From Liriodendron chinense (taxonomy: Eukaryota; Streptophyta; Magnoliopsida; Magnoliales; Magnoliaceae): a stretch of 64,000 nt of DNA. Positions 34,266 through 46,790 of the stretch are shown here, one piece after another. The stretch spans positions 1,116,001 to 1,180,000 of the forward strand of contig ML058577.1 of the NCBI GenBank assembly GCA_003013855.2, read 5' to 3'. The position numbers were made by a program, and so were the translations under genes. The notes under the pieces were generated by a model. The model was not told the origin of the DNA. It made no database searches and was given only the letters and a program-made list of their open reading frames with translations. The first letter of the stretch is position 1, and each line of letters begins with the position of its first letter.

Positions 34266-34413
34266 AAAATTAATTCAACTTGATACCACTCATTGTGACC
34301 CAAACCAAGTCACTCGCCTAGTTAACCAGTCAACTCTCATTTTTGTTAAAAATAAAGTAGCGAAATGCAGAACTCAAACTCAAGACATATAAGCAACAAT
34401 TTCATGGAAGCCA

Positions 34414-34642
34414 ATTGCCTGGTGACTGAATTACTAGGGATATCCCTAGTCACCCAATGTGGCAGGATTTGATTGGGCCACGTGCCACTGTCAAAGATGG
34501 GGCCCAACACTCGATTGAACGGCTTTCAAACATGCTTTGCATGGTCCTCATTTCTGACAGTGGCATATAGCCCAATCAAAACCCACCACGTCTGGTGATT
34601 CAGTCACTAGGGATATCCCTCATGATTCGGTTACCAGGTAAT
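34414..34642. mobile_element. Fold-back MITE with an 18-bp palindrome in the arm
   Basis: The left 'ATTGCCTGGTGACTGAATTA' pairs with the right 'TTCGGTTACCAGGTAAT'. Arms continue through 'AGGGATATCCCT', 'TTGATTGGGC' and 'GCCACTGTCA'. The left arm contains the perfect palindrome ACTAGGGATATCCCTAGT. Confidence 0.7.
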
Positions 34643-35109
34643 CCACGTCCCAAGAGCAAGCATCTAGACAGCAGCCTATTAGCTGCAATTTTGCTTAACT
34701 TGGAAAATATTTATTTGTCATATCACTTCTAACATTATCTATGACCACTGTATCTTCTTGTATTTAGTAGTTTGAATAAATATCAAGTCGAGTCAGGTGC
34801 AAACTCGGCCGAGTCTTCAGGTCAATCTGACCATGGTGGACATTTGAGTCGAGTTTTTGGGTTTTTGAAGGATGTTCCATGTGTTGGATAGTAGTTCTAA
34901 ATGTAATCTAGATTGGCGTTTAAAAGAATTTTGCATTTGGAGAAAGCAGAGTTGATTCATCAATGGGAAAGTGGCCTTAGTCTTCTGATTTTGATCAAAC
35001 AAGGATAACCTTCCAAATCCATGCAATAGAAGCTGTATCATCGACATGCAGCATCTTTCTGCTGGCCTTAATTCTGAGTAAGCCCCTCTAATTATATTTT
35101 TCATTGAAT

Positions 35110-35620
35110 AATTGTTCTGTTGTAGCCCGCTTCACCTATGTACCACTTTCTTGAGTACCACTTTCTTGATAATTGTTTCAACTTGTAGATAGATCATAAG
35201 AACTTACAGACATTGTTTGCTCCACTCTTCTCAATATACTTCACTAGTTTAATATAAATGTTTTCCTGCAAATCTCCATTTAAGGAAGCGGTCTTTACAT
35301 TTATTCAATTCAATTCTAAATAAAAGTACACTACAATAGCCAAAATCATTGAAATTGATGTAAATTTGACAACAGGTGAGAAAGTTTCTTCATGATCAAT
35401 ACTTTTCACTTACATAAAATCTTTTGCTACTAAACAAGCTTTATACTAATCAATTAAACCATTTATATCCTTTTTATTTTAAACACCTACTTATTTACAC
35501 TTTCTTTGAGGCCACTAGAATATCAATTAGTTTCCAAACATGATTTTTCTTTATTGAATCAGTTTTTTTTGTTCATCTCAAGAATCTAAGCTGAAGAATT
35601 TTGGGATACCAACACGTCTA
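35110..35620 (-). pseudogene. Decayed Ty1/copia reverse transcriptase fragment
   Basis: Read on the minus strand the pieces 'VWKLIDILVA', 'EETFSPVVKFTSISMILAI' and 'NVKTASLNGDLQENIYI' appear in the order of a copia RT N-terminal half. Many stops and frame changes are present. No LTRs can be paired with it. Confidence 0.65.
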
Positions 35621-36084
35621 GATACAAATTGGGTTCATCTTCATCTACTGCGATATAGGAGTACAATTCACATTCTATTTCAAAATGTCTTTTAGAAATT
35701 ATACTTGCAAACTTCATTGTGGCTTAGGAGTACTAGTTGATGCCTCCCGCTAACCTCACAAATAATAGAAATGCCATGATTATCATTGTTTAGATTATCG
35801 CTCCCACTTCCTTTAACTACTTCGGCATTTTATAGAGTTATATTTTTATCATGGGCTTCTTTCTATTGAGATATCTTCTATATATGTCACGGATTTTATT
35901 TCAATCTATTTACCATGGTCTTCGTACACTAACATATATCTTTTTGAACGGACATAATACTGAATAAATGTTCACCCTGTAGAGAAAAACGATATTCGAA
36001 TGCTCATTCCAAATGGAAGGAGGATGACTATCGAGTGATAAACTAGCTTTTCCATAACACTAGCTTTTCCATAACATGGAAAAT

Positions 36085-36300
36085 CACGCCTATGATACTG
36101 TTATGTATGGTTATAGCTCAAAAGAAATTTGTCACACCCTTCAGGAACTCTATTATGAAGAAAATAACAATAAATGATTCTACAATATTTTTAGATAATT
36201 TTAGGCAATGAGATAAGGTGACAATTTCAATGATCATTGTGCAAAGTTTCGTGAATTAGTTGATGAATGGAAACTAAATTATGCCTTTTGGATTAACACA
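36085..36300 (+). pseudogene. Decayed copia gag (UBN2-type) fragment
   Basis: The plus strand reads 'SSKEICHTLQELYYEENNNK' and then 'CAKFRELVDEWKLNY', resembling the gag region of plant copia elements, with stops between. Its orientation is opposite to the RT relic at 35110-35620, so they are probably separate insertions. Confidence 0.5.
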
Positions 36301-36339
36301 CTTGTAGAGGCATATGCGTGTGGAAGCTTGAGAAGCAAC

Positions 36340-38085
36340 TAGAATTATAGCTAAGTCCTAAAGAGAGGGTGATTATGACCTTTTAAAATTCTTTTCACCT
36401 ACTAAATAGTTTTATCAAATTAAACTAAGCAAGCAAGAACACTTCGGCTTTCAAGCCTAAGTGGGTCCAATCATAAGATTAACATACGGTTTAAGCAATA
36501 AGCTACATAGTCTAAGCAAGCATAGATTATCAAATGATTATACTAATCAAGCTTCTAATCTATGCAACCTAAGTAAACTATATGAGAGTGGATCATATAA
36601 GGTTCAAGTCTACTCTACTTAGTGAAAGTACATTTTGTGTGTGGATATGCCTGTCTAGTGCCTAGCATACATTCCTATCAAGCATTCATAATTAAATAAT
36701 TAAACATACAATGTTAAGATAACAATGTGCTCAATTCAATTACAAACACATGCATGTATAGTGGTTAGACTTTGGGTTTACTCCACTCCCAGTTCAAGTA
36801 CTTAACCCTATTAAGCACATCGGCATTCACTATACAGAGGTTTTAAATCAGGTTCACCTCTCAACTTTTACACGGAGGTTTTATCGGTTCACCTCTCAAC
36901 CTTAACGGAGTTTTGGACATAAGTTAACTCTCAACCTGACGCACGTTCACTCCCGTGTCAGAGGCTCCCCCTTGAAGACTTGTTTAGGCCCGACAAACAT
37001 ATCAAGGAATGGCAAACGTCCTTAGATGTTTAGGCTCAACTAACAAGCTAAGGATTGGCAAATGACTCTAGATCAAGTTTGACAAACATACTCTACACTC
37101 AATTCCCACAGGGAAAAGAGTGAATGGACTCTCAAAAAATGACAACCTTACTTATCGGATGAACCACTTGTTCAGCGCCACTTTGGGTTGCTTGATCTCC
37201 GCTCTCCCATGCTTCAATCATCTCCCCTTTGCTCCCCCGATTGTGTTGCCGCTTGCGTTACTAATACTTTAGCTCCACTTGATCAATCACCTTGCATGGA
37301 TGCTCTTGAGATACCCAAGGTGATAGGAGAAGGTGTGAATCCTCTACAACTAGTAGAATTCGATTTTCTAGATGGATTTCACCTAATAAGATCTTTAGAG
37401 AGGTTTAGACAAATGATCTACCTATGGTTGAGGTGACTAAAACATCTAAAGATCAAGAGTGAGCAAGAACATCTTCAATGAGCTTTGAATGTTCCATCTT
37501 GTGATTCAACATAAGGAAGATGACTTGGAATGCTTAGGATTAGAGCCAAATGGTTTGGGCAATCAAGGTGGCTTCTAATGCAATAATATCTCTCTTAAAA
37601 CCCCAAGAATCGAGCCTAGCCATTTTATAAGAAAAATCCCAACGGATCTATAATGGTGCAAAACAGCTAGTAGCCGATTGTTCATGACCGGTTGTCCAAT
37701 GGCCCAGTTAAAACAGAATTGTTGCTGTCTTCTGCCAGGGTCAGTCTGACCAGTTGGAACCGGTCGGACTTGTCCAGCCGATCGGTCGGACCTATGCCAT
37801 GGGTGTCCAGCAATATGTTGACCCATTATCTTCACCGGCTAACCGGTCAGCCATGGGTCAAACCAGTCGAATAGTGTATGAAAGCTGCTATCAGGTGTTT
37901 TGTTTTCAGCATCTCATGCAACCTCAATGGCCATAATTTAGGTGATATTTTGGGACACCTAAGGCCATTCTAAGATGACTACAAGTATGCCTAAATGGGT
38001 CAAGGTCATCTAGAGGTTTAAGGTTTTGGTTTCGTTCAAGGTTAATGCTTCACCAAGGCATCTCTTTTACCTGTTTTTTCTTCCT
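36340..38085. other. Retroelement-like non-coding sequence, unresolved
   Basis: 'AGTCCTAAAGAGAGGGTGATTA' near 36355 resembles the 'CCTAGAGGGGGTGAATA' motif near the start of some plant copia LTRs. 37680-37880 has 'CCGGTCGGAC'-type repeats also common in LTRs. I cannot define borders or a target duplication. Confidence 0.35.
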
Positions 38086-38900
38086 TGATGCAGCAGGTCT
38101 ACTTGAATCTTCGGTTTTCGTCTTTTTTAAGCTCAACCGACACTAAACTCACTTACCTAAGTAATCGACAAATAAGATGCACTAGTATGCCACAGAAAAG
38201 TGCACTAATAGAAACTCCACTATCCATTTACTCAAGATATTGCACAGTAACAACGTCAAATGCCCATAACTATTTCTCACTATGGTTTAGCCCTGCTCAG
38301 AACCAGTGACGACCCATAACTATTTTCTTTACACGCTTAATTATTCTTTTATGTGCTTTCTTCTATTTGAAATAGAAATTAAAATGTGACTTAATGAATC
38401 CCATGGATGTAAATTACTTAATAGAGGTCTTTTATCAGTCTATAATTTATAATGCATTTTAGGAACTAATTTTGCTAGGAATTTTATTTAACACAATACT
38501 ATTTGAAGATATCTTATGTGTGCTCTTTATCCCTATATGTTATATATTAAGACTTTGATTCTTTTATCCAACTGTTTCTATAGTACTTTTAATTTGTATT
38601 TCTGAAGGTAATCGAATATTTCTAACTTCTGAGAAATTATATATGCTACACTGTGTTGCAAGTAGTCATCAATAAAAGTAATAAAATATTGGCTTCGAAC
38701 CCATACATTTAGGGCTCGTTTAGATTGTAAGTTACTTAAGATAAGCTACTTATTTCATAAGTAACTTATCTTGGTTTCTACTTAATTGGAAGATAAGCAT
38801 GTTTGGTAAACAAAGTTATCATCCAAAATGTAGAAAATTAAGCATGTTTGGTTTCCAACATCATAAGTAATCATCCCTCAAGTCTATTTGGTCCCCCTCA
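38086..38900. other. No supported gene; MITE-like left border
   Basis: 'AGGGCTCGTTTAGATTGTAAG' near 38709 resembles a hAT MITE terminus and is followed by an inverted repeat around 'AAGTTACTTA...TAAGTAACTT' (38730-38770). I do not find the other end. Confidence 0.35.
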
Positions 38901-38909
38901 CATCCACTG

Positions 38910-39590
38910 TCCATCATGTGAGGCCAACCTTTGATGTCGATCGTTCATTTTGTGGCCCCACTAATGTGGTCCATCCATCATGTGGGACCCACCTTGGATG
39001 TGGGCCATTTACCATTAGGGTCCAATCTTTAATGTGCACCATTCATTAGGTAGGGCCCACCTTTGATGTTGGCCATCCATCATGTGTGGCCCACTATCAA
39101 TGTTATTTTCCATCATGTGGGGCCCATCTACAATATCCGCCACCCATCATGTGGTGTTTACCTTTGACGTGGACCATCCATCATCTGGGCCCACCTCCCA
39201 TGTGGGTTATCCATCACAAGGAGCCCGCCTTGGAAATGGACCATTCTCATTAGCCTGACCTTTGATGTGGACCGTCCATCATGTGGGGCCCACCTTGATG
39301 TGGATCATCCATCATGTGGAGCCCACCATATCAATTGCCCATTATATGGACTCCACCTTTGATGTGAACTGTCCATCATGTGGGCCCCACCTTCAATGTG
39401 GAGCCAACCTTTGATGTGGACCATTCATTGTGTGTGCCGTCCATCATGCAAGGCCCACCTTGGATGTGGGCAATTCATCATTATGGCCTAACCTTTAATG
39501 TGCACCATTCATTATGTAGGGCCTGCCTTTGATGTTGGTCATCTATCAAGTAGGGCCAACCGTCAATGTTATTATCCATCATGTGGGGCC
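38910..39590 (+). repeat. Degenerate short-period tandem repeat
   Basis: Variants of 'GTGGACCATCCATCATGTGG' followed by 'GGCCCACCTTTGAT' recur about every 35-40 bp across the whole stretch. Confidence 0.75.
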
Positions 39591-40190
39591 ACCTTCAATA
39601 TTCACTACCCATCACATGCACCCACCGTGTACACCAACACTGTCTATTCATGTGGGGCCCTTCAATATCCACTGCCCATCACATGCACCCACCGTGGACA
39701 CCAACACTGTCTATTCATGTGGGGCCTACCTTCAATATCCACTGCCCATCACATGCACCCACCATGACACCAACACTGTCTATTCATGCAGGGCCCGCCT
39801 TCAATATCCACTGCCCATCACATGCACCCACCGTGCACACCAACACTATCTATTCATGTGGGGCCCACCTTTATTATCCACTGCCCATCACATGCACTCA
39901 CCGTGTACACCAACACTATCAATTCATGTGGAGCCCACCTTCAATATCCACTGCCCATCACATGCACCCACTATGCACACAAACACTGTCCGCCCATCAC
40001 AGGCACCCACCGTGTACACCAACACTGTCTATTCATGTGGGGCCCACCTTCAATATCCACTGCCCATCACATGCACCCACTATGCACACCAACATTGTCT
40101 ATTAATGTGGGGCCTACCTTCAATATCTACTGCCCATCACATGCACCCACCGTGTACACCAACACTGTCTATTCATATGGGGGCCTGCCT
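39590..40190 (+). repeat. 70-bp minisatellite, about 8 copies
   Basis: The unit contains 'CAATATCCACTGCCCATCAC', 'ATGCACCCACCGTG', 'ACACCAACACTGTC' and 'ATTCATGTGGGGCCCACCTT'. One copy near 39980-40010 is shortened. The unit lacks stops and is not a multiple of three, so it yields several long overlapping open frames that are not genes. Confidence 0.85.
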
Positions 40191-40244
40191 TGATGGTAAA
40201 TAGCACAAAAAATAAAGTGACTTTTGTCTAATGAATTTGAGGAT

Positions 40245-41311
40245 TGTTGAAAAAGTTTGTTTGAAAACAATTTTAAAAGTAAAAAATATTGCTTTAGTTT
40301 TTGTCCCATATTGGATGGGAGAAAGGATTTTTACCTCTTTATAAGTAGGGTGTTGTGCACCTTACTTATTTATGATGGAAGAGAGGGAGTATGGTGGCTT
40401 GCGTGATCCAGTACGAAGCACTGGAACACCGCGCACGGGCACGGGCTCGGTCTCGGCCATGGGCACGGGCACGGGCTCGGGCTCGGCCATGGGCACGGGC
40501 CCGGGCTCGGGCTAGGTGCAAGGGCGTGGACAGAGGCTAGGTAGTAGGTCAGGTGGCTGGATTCGGAACAGAGGAGGTGCTGTGGGTGGGAGGTCTGACA
40601 GAGAGACCTCTCTGCTTTTTATAGAGAGTTGCAGGGCTAATTAGAGGGACATGTGTAACTGTTCATGCAGTAACGGTCCAGACCATGCAGTAACAGCTGC
40701 ATGTGCCTAGCACAACAGTTAGAAACGGCTAGCCATTGAGTCTAAACAGCCAACATGCAGGTGTGTAACTCCCACATGCACAACAATCAGAAACTGTCAT
40801 AAACGGCTAGTTTCTCACAACAGCCAGAAAACGGCTAGTGCCATTATGGCTCTGGACCAAAACTATCAGCCACCCTTGCATATATAAATCAGACAGGTCT
40901 GGTTCATTCCAACACAACAACAGCAATCACAATCATCTCTACTGAACCAGCACCCATTTGAGTCCATTAGCCTCTCGGTTTGGTTGATAAAACCAAGCCA
41001 CTTAGACCAGCGGAGTGGTATGCTGCTGCAAGAAGAAGACCACCATTCCTTTTCTCTCTTTCTTTTCTTCATCTGTCAAACTGTGTTACTGAGTTCCATA
41101 GTGGTTCCTTCGTTTCTTGCTGAACGCAAAACCACATAGGATCGTCATATCCTGTAAGCAATCCGCCTGCAACCTATCAGCAGACTCAAAATTGTATTGA
41201 GTAGGGGCGAATTACGCTTTAAGGACAGCGTGTTTTTCACGTGCTTCAGCCTGTCCTTATTTCTCGGTTTTTCTAAATTAATTTATTTTCTGAGATCAGA
41301 AATTCTCAACA
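40245..41311 (+). repeat. Copia 5' LTR
   Basis: 1067 bp, TGTTGA...TCAACA. A TATA box (TATATAAA) lies at 40881-40888. An imperfect 'GGGCACGGGCTCGG' repeat lies at about 40435-40515. It aligns along its length with 47274-48414. Confidence 0.9.
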
Positions 41312-41336
41312 ATCTTAAAGCGTAATTTTTTCTAAT

Positions 41337-42500
41337 ATGGAAACCGAAGGGGTATCATCAATCAAACTGATGAACCAGGATCTGATTCGTCTGAACCGGT
41401 TCGATGGAACCAATTTCACTAGATGACAGGATAAGATAAAGTTCATGCTTACGGCGTTGAAGATATTCTATATCTTATACCCGAACTTGAAGCCGCTTCC
41501 TCCAGCTACTGATAAAGACACGACTGAGCAGATCAACGCACGTATCAAAAGGGAAGAAGATAATCTGCTGTGTAGAGGACACATCCTGAACTCGCTATCT
41601 GATCGTTTGTATGATCAATACACCAGAACCGAATCTGCTAAAGAAATTTGGACCGCTCTCGAGTTCAAATTCAAGGCCGAAGAAGAAGGTATGAACAAAT
41701 ATCTCATAGCTAGTTATTTCGACTACACCATGGTAGATAACAAATCGTTGTTAGCCCAAATCGAATAACTACAGCTAATTGTTAGCAAAATTAGTGCCCT
41801 AAAAAATGATATCCCTGAATCTTTCCAAGTCGGGCTATTATCGTAAAATCGCCCTTGAATTGGACAGAATACAGGAAGAAACTGCTAGATAAAACCGAGG
41901 ATTGTTGACTAGAAAAAATCCAGAAACATATCCGAATAGAGGAAGAATCCCGAAACTGTGGAAAAAAAAGGAAATGAAAATTCTTCGTCCAAGGTACAAG
42001 CAGTAGAAAGTACCCAAAACAAGAATCCCGAGAAGAACGGTTCCCTGAAATCAAATAAAGGGAAATTCAAGAAACCACAGAAAAAGAACGAAAAATTCAA
42101 AGGCCCTTTCCATGTCTGTGGGAAAATCGGGCATTACGCTCAAGTATGCCAACTTCAAAAATCGAAGAATGAGGCAAGTGCAGTTGAAGAAGATATAGTT
42201 GCCATGATCACTGAGGTAAACATGATCCAAGGCAAAGTGTCCGGTTGGTGGTATGATACAGCTGCCACAGTCTATGTAAGCTATGACAGATCAGCCTTTA
42301 AAACTTATGAGGACGTGACCGATGGTCAAGAGGTCCAAATGGGTAATGAAGTACGATCGAAGGTCGTAGGCAAAGGAACCGTGGAACTAGTCTTTACCTC
42401 TGTAAAGAAAGTAATCCTAACTAATGTACTACATGTCTCTGACATGAGAAGAAACTTAGTTTCTAGGGATCTTCTGGAAAACCTGGAATACGGGTAGTAT
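41337..42500 (+). pseudogene. Copia gag and protease region, broken
   Basis: The ATG at 41337 follows the LTR by 25 bp. A TGA interrupts the gag frame near 41422 and a TAA near 41766. The zinc knuckle (42108-42149) reads FHVCGKIGHYAQVC, so the first Cys of the CCHC motif is Phe. The protease site at 42255-42263 reads DTA where the family has DTG or DSG. The frame ends before integrase. These changes would disable packaging and processing. Confidence 0.85.
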
Positions 42501-42599
42501 TTGAGTCAGGAAAACTGATTCTATCGAAGAACGGGAACTTCGTTGGTAAGGGATATGCTTGTAATGGGATGATAAAGTTTTCCTTGAATGAAAGTAGCT

Positions 42600-43330
42600 C
42601 TTCTGCTGTATATGATTGAATCTGTAACATTGTGGCATGGTAGATTAGCACACATAGGTTATAGTACCTTAAAATTCATTTCTAAGAATGGCTTAATCTC
42701 ATACTCAGATAGTTAAAATGACAAATGTGAAGTGTGCACAAAGTCCAAATTTACAAAGAAACATTTTCCTAATGTTGAGAGATCATCTCAAATATTGGAC
42801 CTAATACACACTGATATCTGTAAGTTAAATGGCATTCTTACACGTGGAGGAAGAAGATACTTTATAAACTTTATCGATGATTGCTCTAGATATGTACATA
42901 TATACCTTCTAAAGAATAAAGATGAAGCACTCAGCATCTTCAAGATATATACTCAGCATCTTCAAGATATATAAAGCAGAAGTGGAAAATCAACTAAACA
43001 AGAGTATAAAAGTTCTTCGTAGCGACAGAGGAGGAGAGTATTTTTCAAATGAATTCTCTAACTTCTGTGAAGAACATGGCATAATACACCAATGCACTGC
43101 ACCATACACACCACAACAGAACGGTATGGCTGAACAGAAGAATAGAACCTTAGTAGAAATGGTCAACTCGATGCTAATACAAGCAAAGTTGCCACTAGGA
43201 CTTTGGTGAGACATCTCGCAGCGTGCCACACCCTAAATAGGATTCCTTCTAAGAAGTTTAACTCTTCACCATATGAGATATGAAAGGTAGAAAACCTAAT
43301 ATAGGATATCTTAAAGTGTGGGGGTGCTTC
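42600..43330 (+). pseudogene. Copia integrase, frameshifted by a 22-bp duplication
   Basis: The zinc-binding part (WHGRLAHIG ... CEVC) precedes the catalytic core. The three acidic residues are visible: D in HTDIC (42813-42815), D in SDRGGEY (43024-43026) and E in QNGMAEQKNRT (43132-43134). The frame shifts at 42929-42972, where a 22-bp unit is tandemly duplicated. A stop also lies near 42714. Confidence 0.85.
42929..42972 (+). repeat. 22-bp tandem duplication in integrase
   Basis: ACTCAGCATCTTCAAGATAT+AT occurs at 42929-42950 and 42951-42972, exactly repeated. The length is not a multiple of three. Confidence 0.95.
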
Positions 43331-43559
43331 GTATATTGTAGAATGCCTGACCCAAAAGAACTAAATTAGGATACAGAGCTATTAAGTGCGCCTTTGTAGG
43401 GTATGCACAAAATAGCAAAGCATATACACTCCTAGACTTAGAGTCTAATACAATCATAGAGTTTAGAGATGTTGAATTCTTTGAAAACTCACTATCCTTA
43501 GAGTCAAAGGATAATGAAATCCAAACTCCAACAGAGAAACCTATGGTAGAAGCTTAACA

Positions 43560-43985
43560 TGAAGTTGAAGCTCCAATAGAACCACGTAGAAGTCAAAGGG
43601 TAAGAGTAGAAAAGAGTCTTGATCCTGAACAGATAGACTCTCAACGTATATCTTTTCATCTCGTAGAAGGAGATAGAGAGAATGTCACTAGAAAGATACC
43701 TATAATTATGACTATAGAAGATGATCCAACAACCTATAGAGAAGCTATAACTTCTAGAGATTTAGCCTTTTGGAAAAAAGTTATCAATGATGATATGGAC
43801 TCGATTATGTCAAGCCAAACCTAGGAACTAGTAGGATCTACCTCCAACTTCTAAACCCATAGGGTGTAAGTGGGTATTTAGAAAGAAATATCACACTGAT
43901 GGAACTATTCAAACCTTTAAAGCTAGACTAGTAGCTAAAGGATTCAGACAAAAAGAAGGAATAGATTATTTTGACACATACTCAC
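43560..43985 (+). pseudogene. Copia RT, N-terminal part
   Basis: The frame pieces 'KWVFRKKYHTDGTIQTFKAR' and 'LVAKGFRQKEGIDYFDTYS' are the start of a copia RT. A frame change lies near 43820-43850. The frame stops at the nested solo LTR and resumes after 45417. Confidence 0.8.
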
Positions 43986-45417
43986 TGTTCGCTCGCCTCA
44001 AGTGCAAGGCTGCGATGTAGTAATAATCTTGGTAAGACCGAGGTCAATCCACAGGGAATGAGGTAAACAATTCCAACTATCCTAACAACTAGAATCTTAA
44101 GAGGTTTGTGAAATCGGTTTTGAACATGAAACAGAGAAATCTAATAATGAAAGGGTAACTAGAGCATCAAGGATCCACTTATAGCTCTCCTTTGATGCAT
44201 AATTCGCTGCGGTTTCTCAATTACTCAACTAGAATCGAAATAAAATCCTATCTAGCCGGATGATAGAGCGGTTATATTATCAAATCAATCTGTCATATGT
44301 GTGATTAATACACATGATTCCCTCAATTCAAGTTAGGACTTGAGCACACTCAATTGCATAGATCAATCCTAGTTCCAATAGGTTAAGATCATAACCATAA
44401 TAATCATCAAACCTTGTCATAGGACTTGACTATATTATGATTTAAACTTCATTCAAATCATATGAACAATCAACACAATATTCAGAATTTAGAACAAAAA
44501 GGTAAAACTTTGGTTTAAGTTCCCACATGGAAATCCAAGTCTTAGAGCGTATTGAATCCAATTCCTTGGAGCGTACAGGTCTAGAACTATGCAAAATAGT
44601 TAAGCACTAAAGCAATTCTCTCAAGAATTCATGAGCCATCATAAGATTAAGAAAAACTACTTAGAACTTTATTCAAACTTCTAAAGACCATTGTTCTTCA
44701 CTAGAAATCCAACTTGAAACCAATAAAACGAATTAAACAATCTAAGAAAACTATAAGGTTCACTTCTTAGCTTTAGCTAAGAGATTAGCTAATAAAAAAG
44801 CATATTAAAAATAAAACTAGAACTAGAATTAGAAGAAGAAAACTAGTTGTAGGAGGTTAGGAAGCCTCCTGGATCTTGAATCCTTTGCTCCCCACGTTGC
44901 TAGATGCCCTAGGAACAAAGTGAAGGTGGCCTTTTATAAGTTGGAGCGAAAGATTCTAGATTGTACAAGAAATCACGCAATTGGGCAGAGAAAATCGAAG
45001 CTTCACAGACAAGCTCTGTTACGCTGCCGGCCGGTCTGAGCCCATGGACGACCGGTCGCACGACCGGTCTCAAAACATCAAAAATAGTCCAGTGAGTTTT
45101 GTTTCTCTGAACTCATCTCGACCTGTCTGGCGACCGGTCTAGCTGTGTAGACCTGTCTGGCGACCGGTCTTGGGACAGGTCTTGGGTCATTTTTCATATT
45201 TTCTTCTCTTTCTTTCTTCTTCTTTCCTCCACCTTTTGTCACTTGTTATATTGATCCTCAATGCATATAAAGTGACTCTTTTAACCATGAATTGGTGAAG
45301 TCTCATTCTCATTCCTACAATCACAAATCCATGCATTAGATTAGTCTTTAAATCATGAAAAGCATGCATAATGAGTGATGAATTGGGGTTAGAATATGCA
45401 CAATTAAGAGCTCAACA
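43986..45417. mobile_element. Solo LTR nested in the copia RT
   Basis: It begins TGTTCGCTCG and ends GCTCAACA, with the 5-bp duplication CTCAC at 43981-43985 and 45418-45422. Removing it and one CTCAC restores the continuity of the RT reading (DTYS / SPVVKI). No internal domain is present. The opening 'CTCAAGTGCAAGGCTGCGAT ... CCACAGGGAATGAGGT' resembles LTR starts of plant gypsy elements (inference). 'ACCTGTCTGGCGACCGGTCT' is repeated at about 45120-45170. Confidence 0.88.
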
Positions 45418-46790
45418 CTCACCTGTGGTAAAAATAACATCTATTAGAATTATATTTGCTTTAGCATCATACATCAGCTGTATATTCATCAGATGGATGT
45501 AAAGACTGCTTTCCTGAATGGAGACCTCGATGAGGAGGTATACATGAAACAACATGAAGGGTTCGTTTTGCCAGGAAATGAGAAGAAAGTCTATAAATTA
45601 ATTAAATCATTGTATGGACTAAAACAAGCACCTAAACAGTGGCATAAGAAATTTTATTCTAAAATATTTTCTCATGGTTTCATGCATAATGTAGCAGACA
45701 AATGCATATATTCCAAAATAAGTAGTAACTATATAATTGTTATTTGTTTATATGTTGATGACATTTTAATAATAAGTAAGAAGATGGAACGTGTAACTGA
45801 AATAAAGAAGTTTCTGTCTTTCATATTTAAAATGAAGGATCTTGGACAAGTAGATACCATTCTAGGTATTAAAGTAAAAACTCATAGTGGGGGTTATGCG
45901 CTATACCAATCTCATTATATTGAAAAAATAATAAACAAATTTAAACACTTGAATATTAAAGAAGCGAAAACCTTATTCAATCCAAGTATCAAGTTATATG
46001 AAAATACTGGAAGAACAGTTACACAATTAGAGTATGCGAGTGTTATAGGAAGTCTAATGTATGCAATGCAATGCACTAGACCAGACATCGCATATGCTGT
46101 GAGTAAACTAAGTAGGTTTACCAGTAATCCCAGTGTAGAACACTAGAAGGTAATAGGAAGAGTACTTGGTTATTTAAAAGTAACTAAAGACTTAGGGTTA
46201 TTTTACTCAGAATTTTCAGCTGTACTGGAAGGATATACCGATGCAAGTTGGATATCGAGTGCAGGTGACAACAAATCCACTACTGGATGAGTTTTTACCT
46301 TAGGAGGTGCAGCTGTATCTTGGGGATCTAAGAAACAAACCTGCATAACTCACTCGACTATGGAGTCTGAGTTCATAGCCCTACTGCAACAAGTAAAGAG
46401 GCCGAGTGGCTTAGGGGTCTTCTTTTAGAAATTCCATTCTATGCGAAGCCAATACCGGCTGTTTCGCTACATTGCGATAGTGAAGTCACATTAGCTAGAG
46501 CCTATAGCAGCACATATAATGAGAAATCCAGACATATAAGTCTGAGATACGACTGTAAGACAACTTATTCAAGACGGAATCATTGCAATTTCTTATGTAA
46601 AGTCAAGTAATAACTTAGCTGATCATTTTACTAAACCTCTAACGAGAGAGGTAGTAAGGACAACATCCAGAGGGATGGGGTTGAAACTCTTTTCAAAAGA
46701 TTTCACCAGTGATGGAACCCAACCTAAAATTAGAAAATCTCTATATAAGAGTTCAATGGGTAAAAACAAGTCACTGATACGTGAAAAGTT
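45418..46790 (+). pseudogene. Copia RT C-terminal part and RNaseH
   Basis: The open segment 45493-46146 contains MDVKTAFLNGDL, LYGLKQAPKQW and the catalytic YVDD at 45751-45762, then TRPDIAYAVSKLSRF. A TAG follows at 46144-46146. RNaseH motifs continue (GYTDASW, STMESEF) but with a TGA near 46287 and later frame changes. The tail 'SNNLADHFTKPLTREV' near 46610 marks the end of pol. Confidence 0.88.

Noticed and set aside
36340..38085. Possible second copia element with LTRs
   Set aside because: LTR-like motifs occur, but I could not find paired ends or a target duplication, so it is listed only as unresolved.
39529..40203. 224-codon plus-strand open frame
   Set aside because: It is an artefact of the 70-bp stop-free minisatellite; two further frames are also long there.
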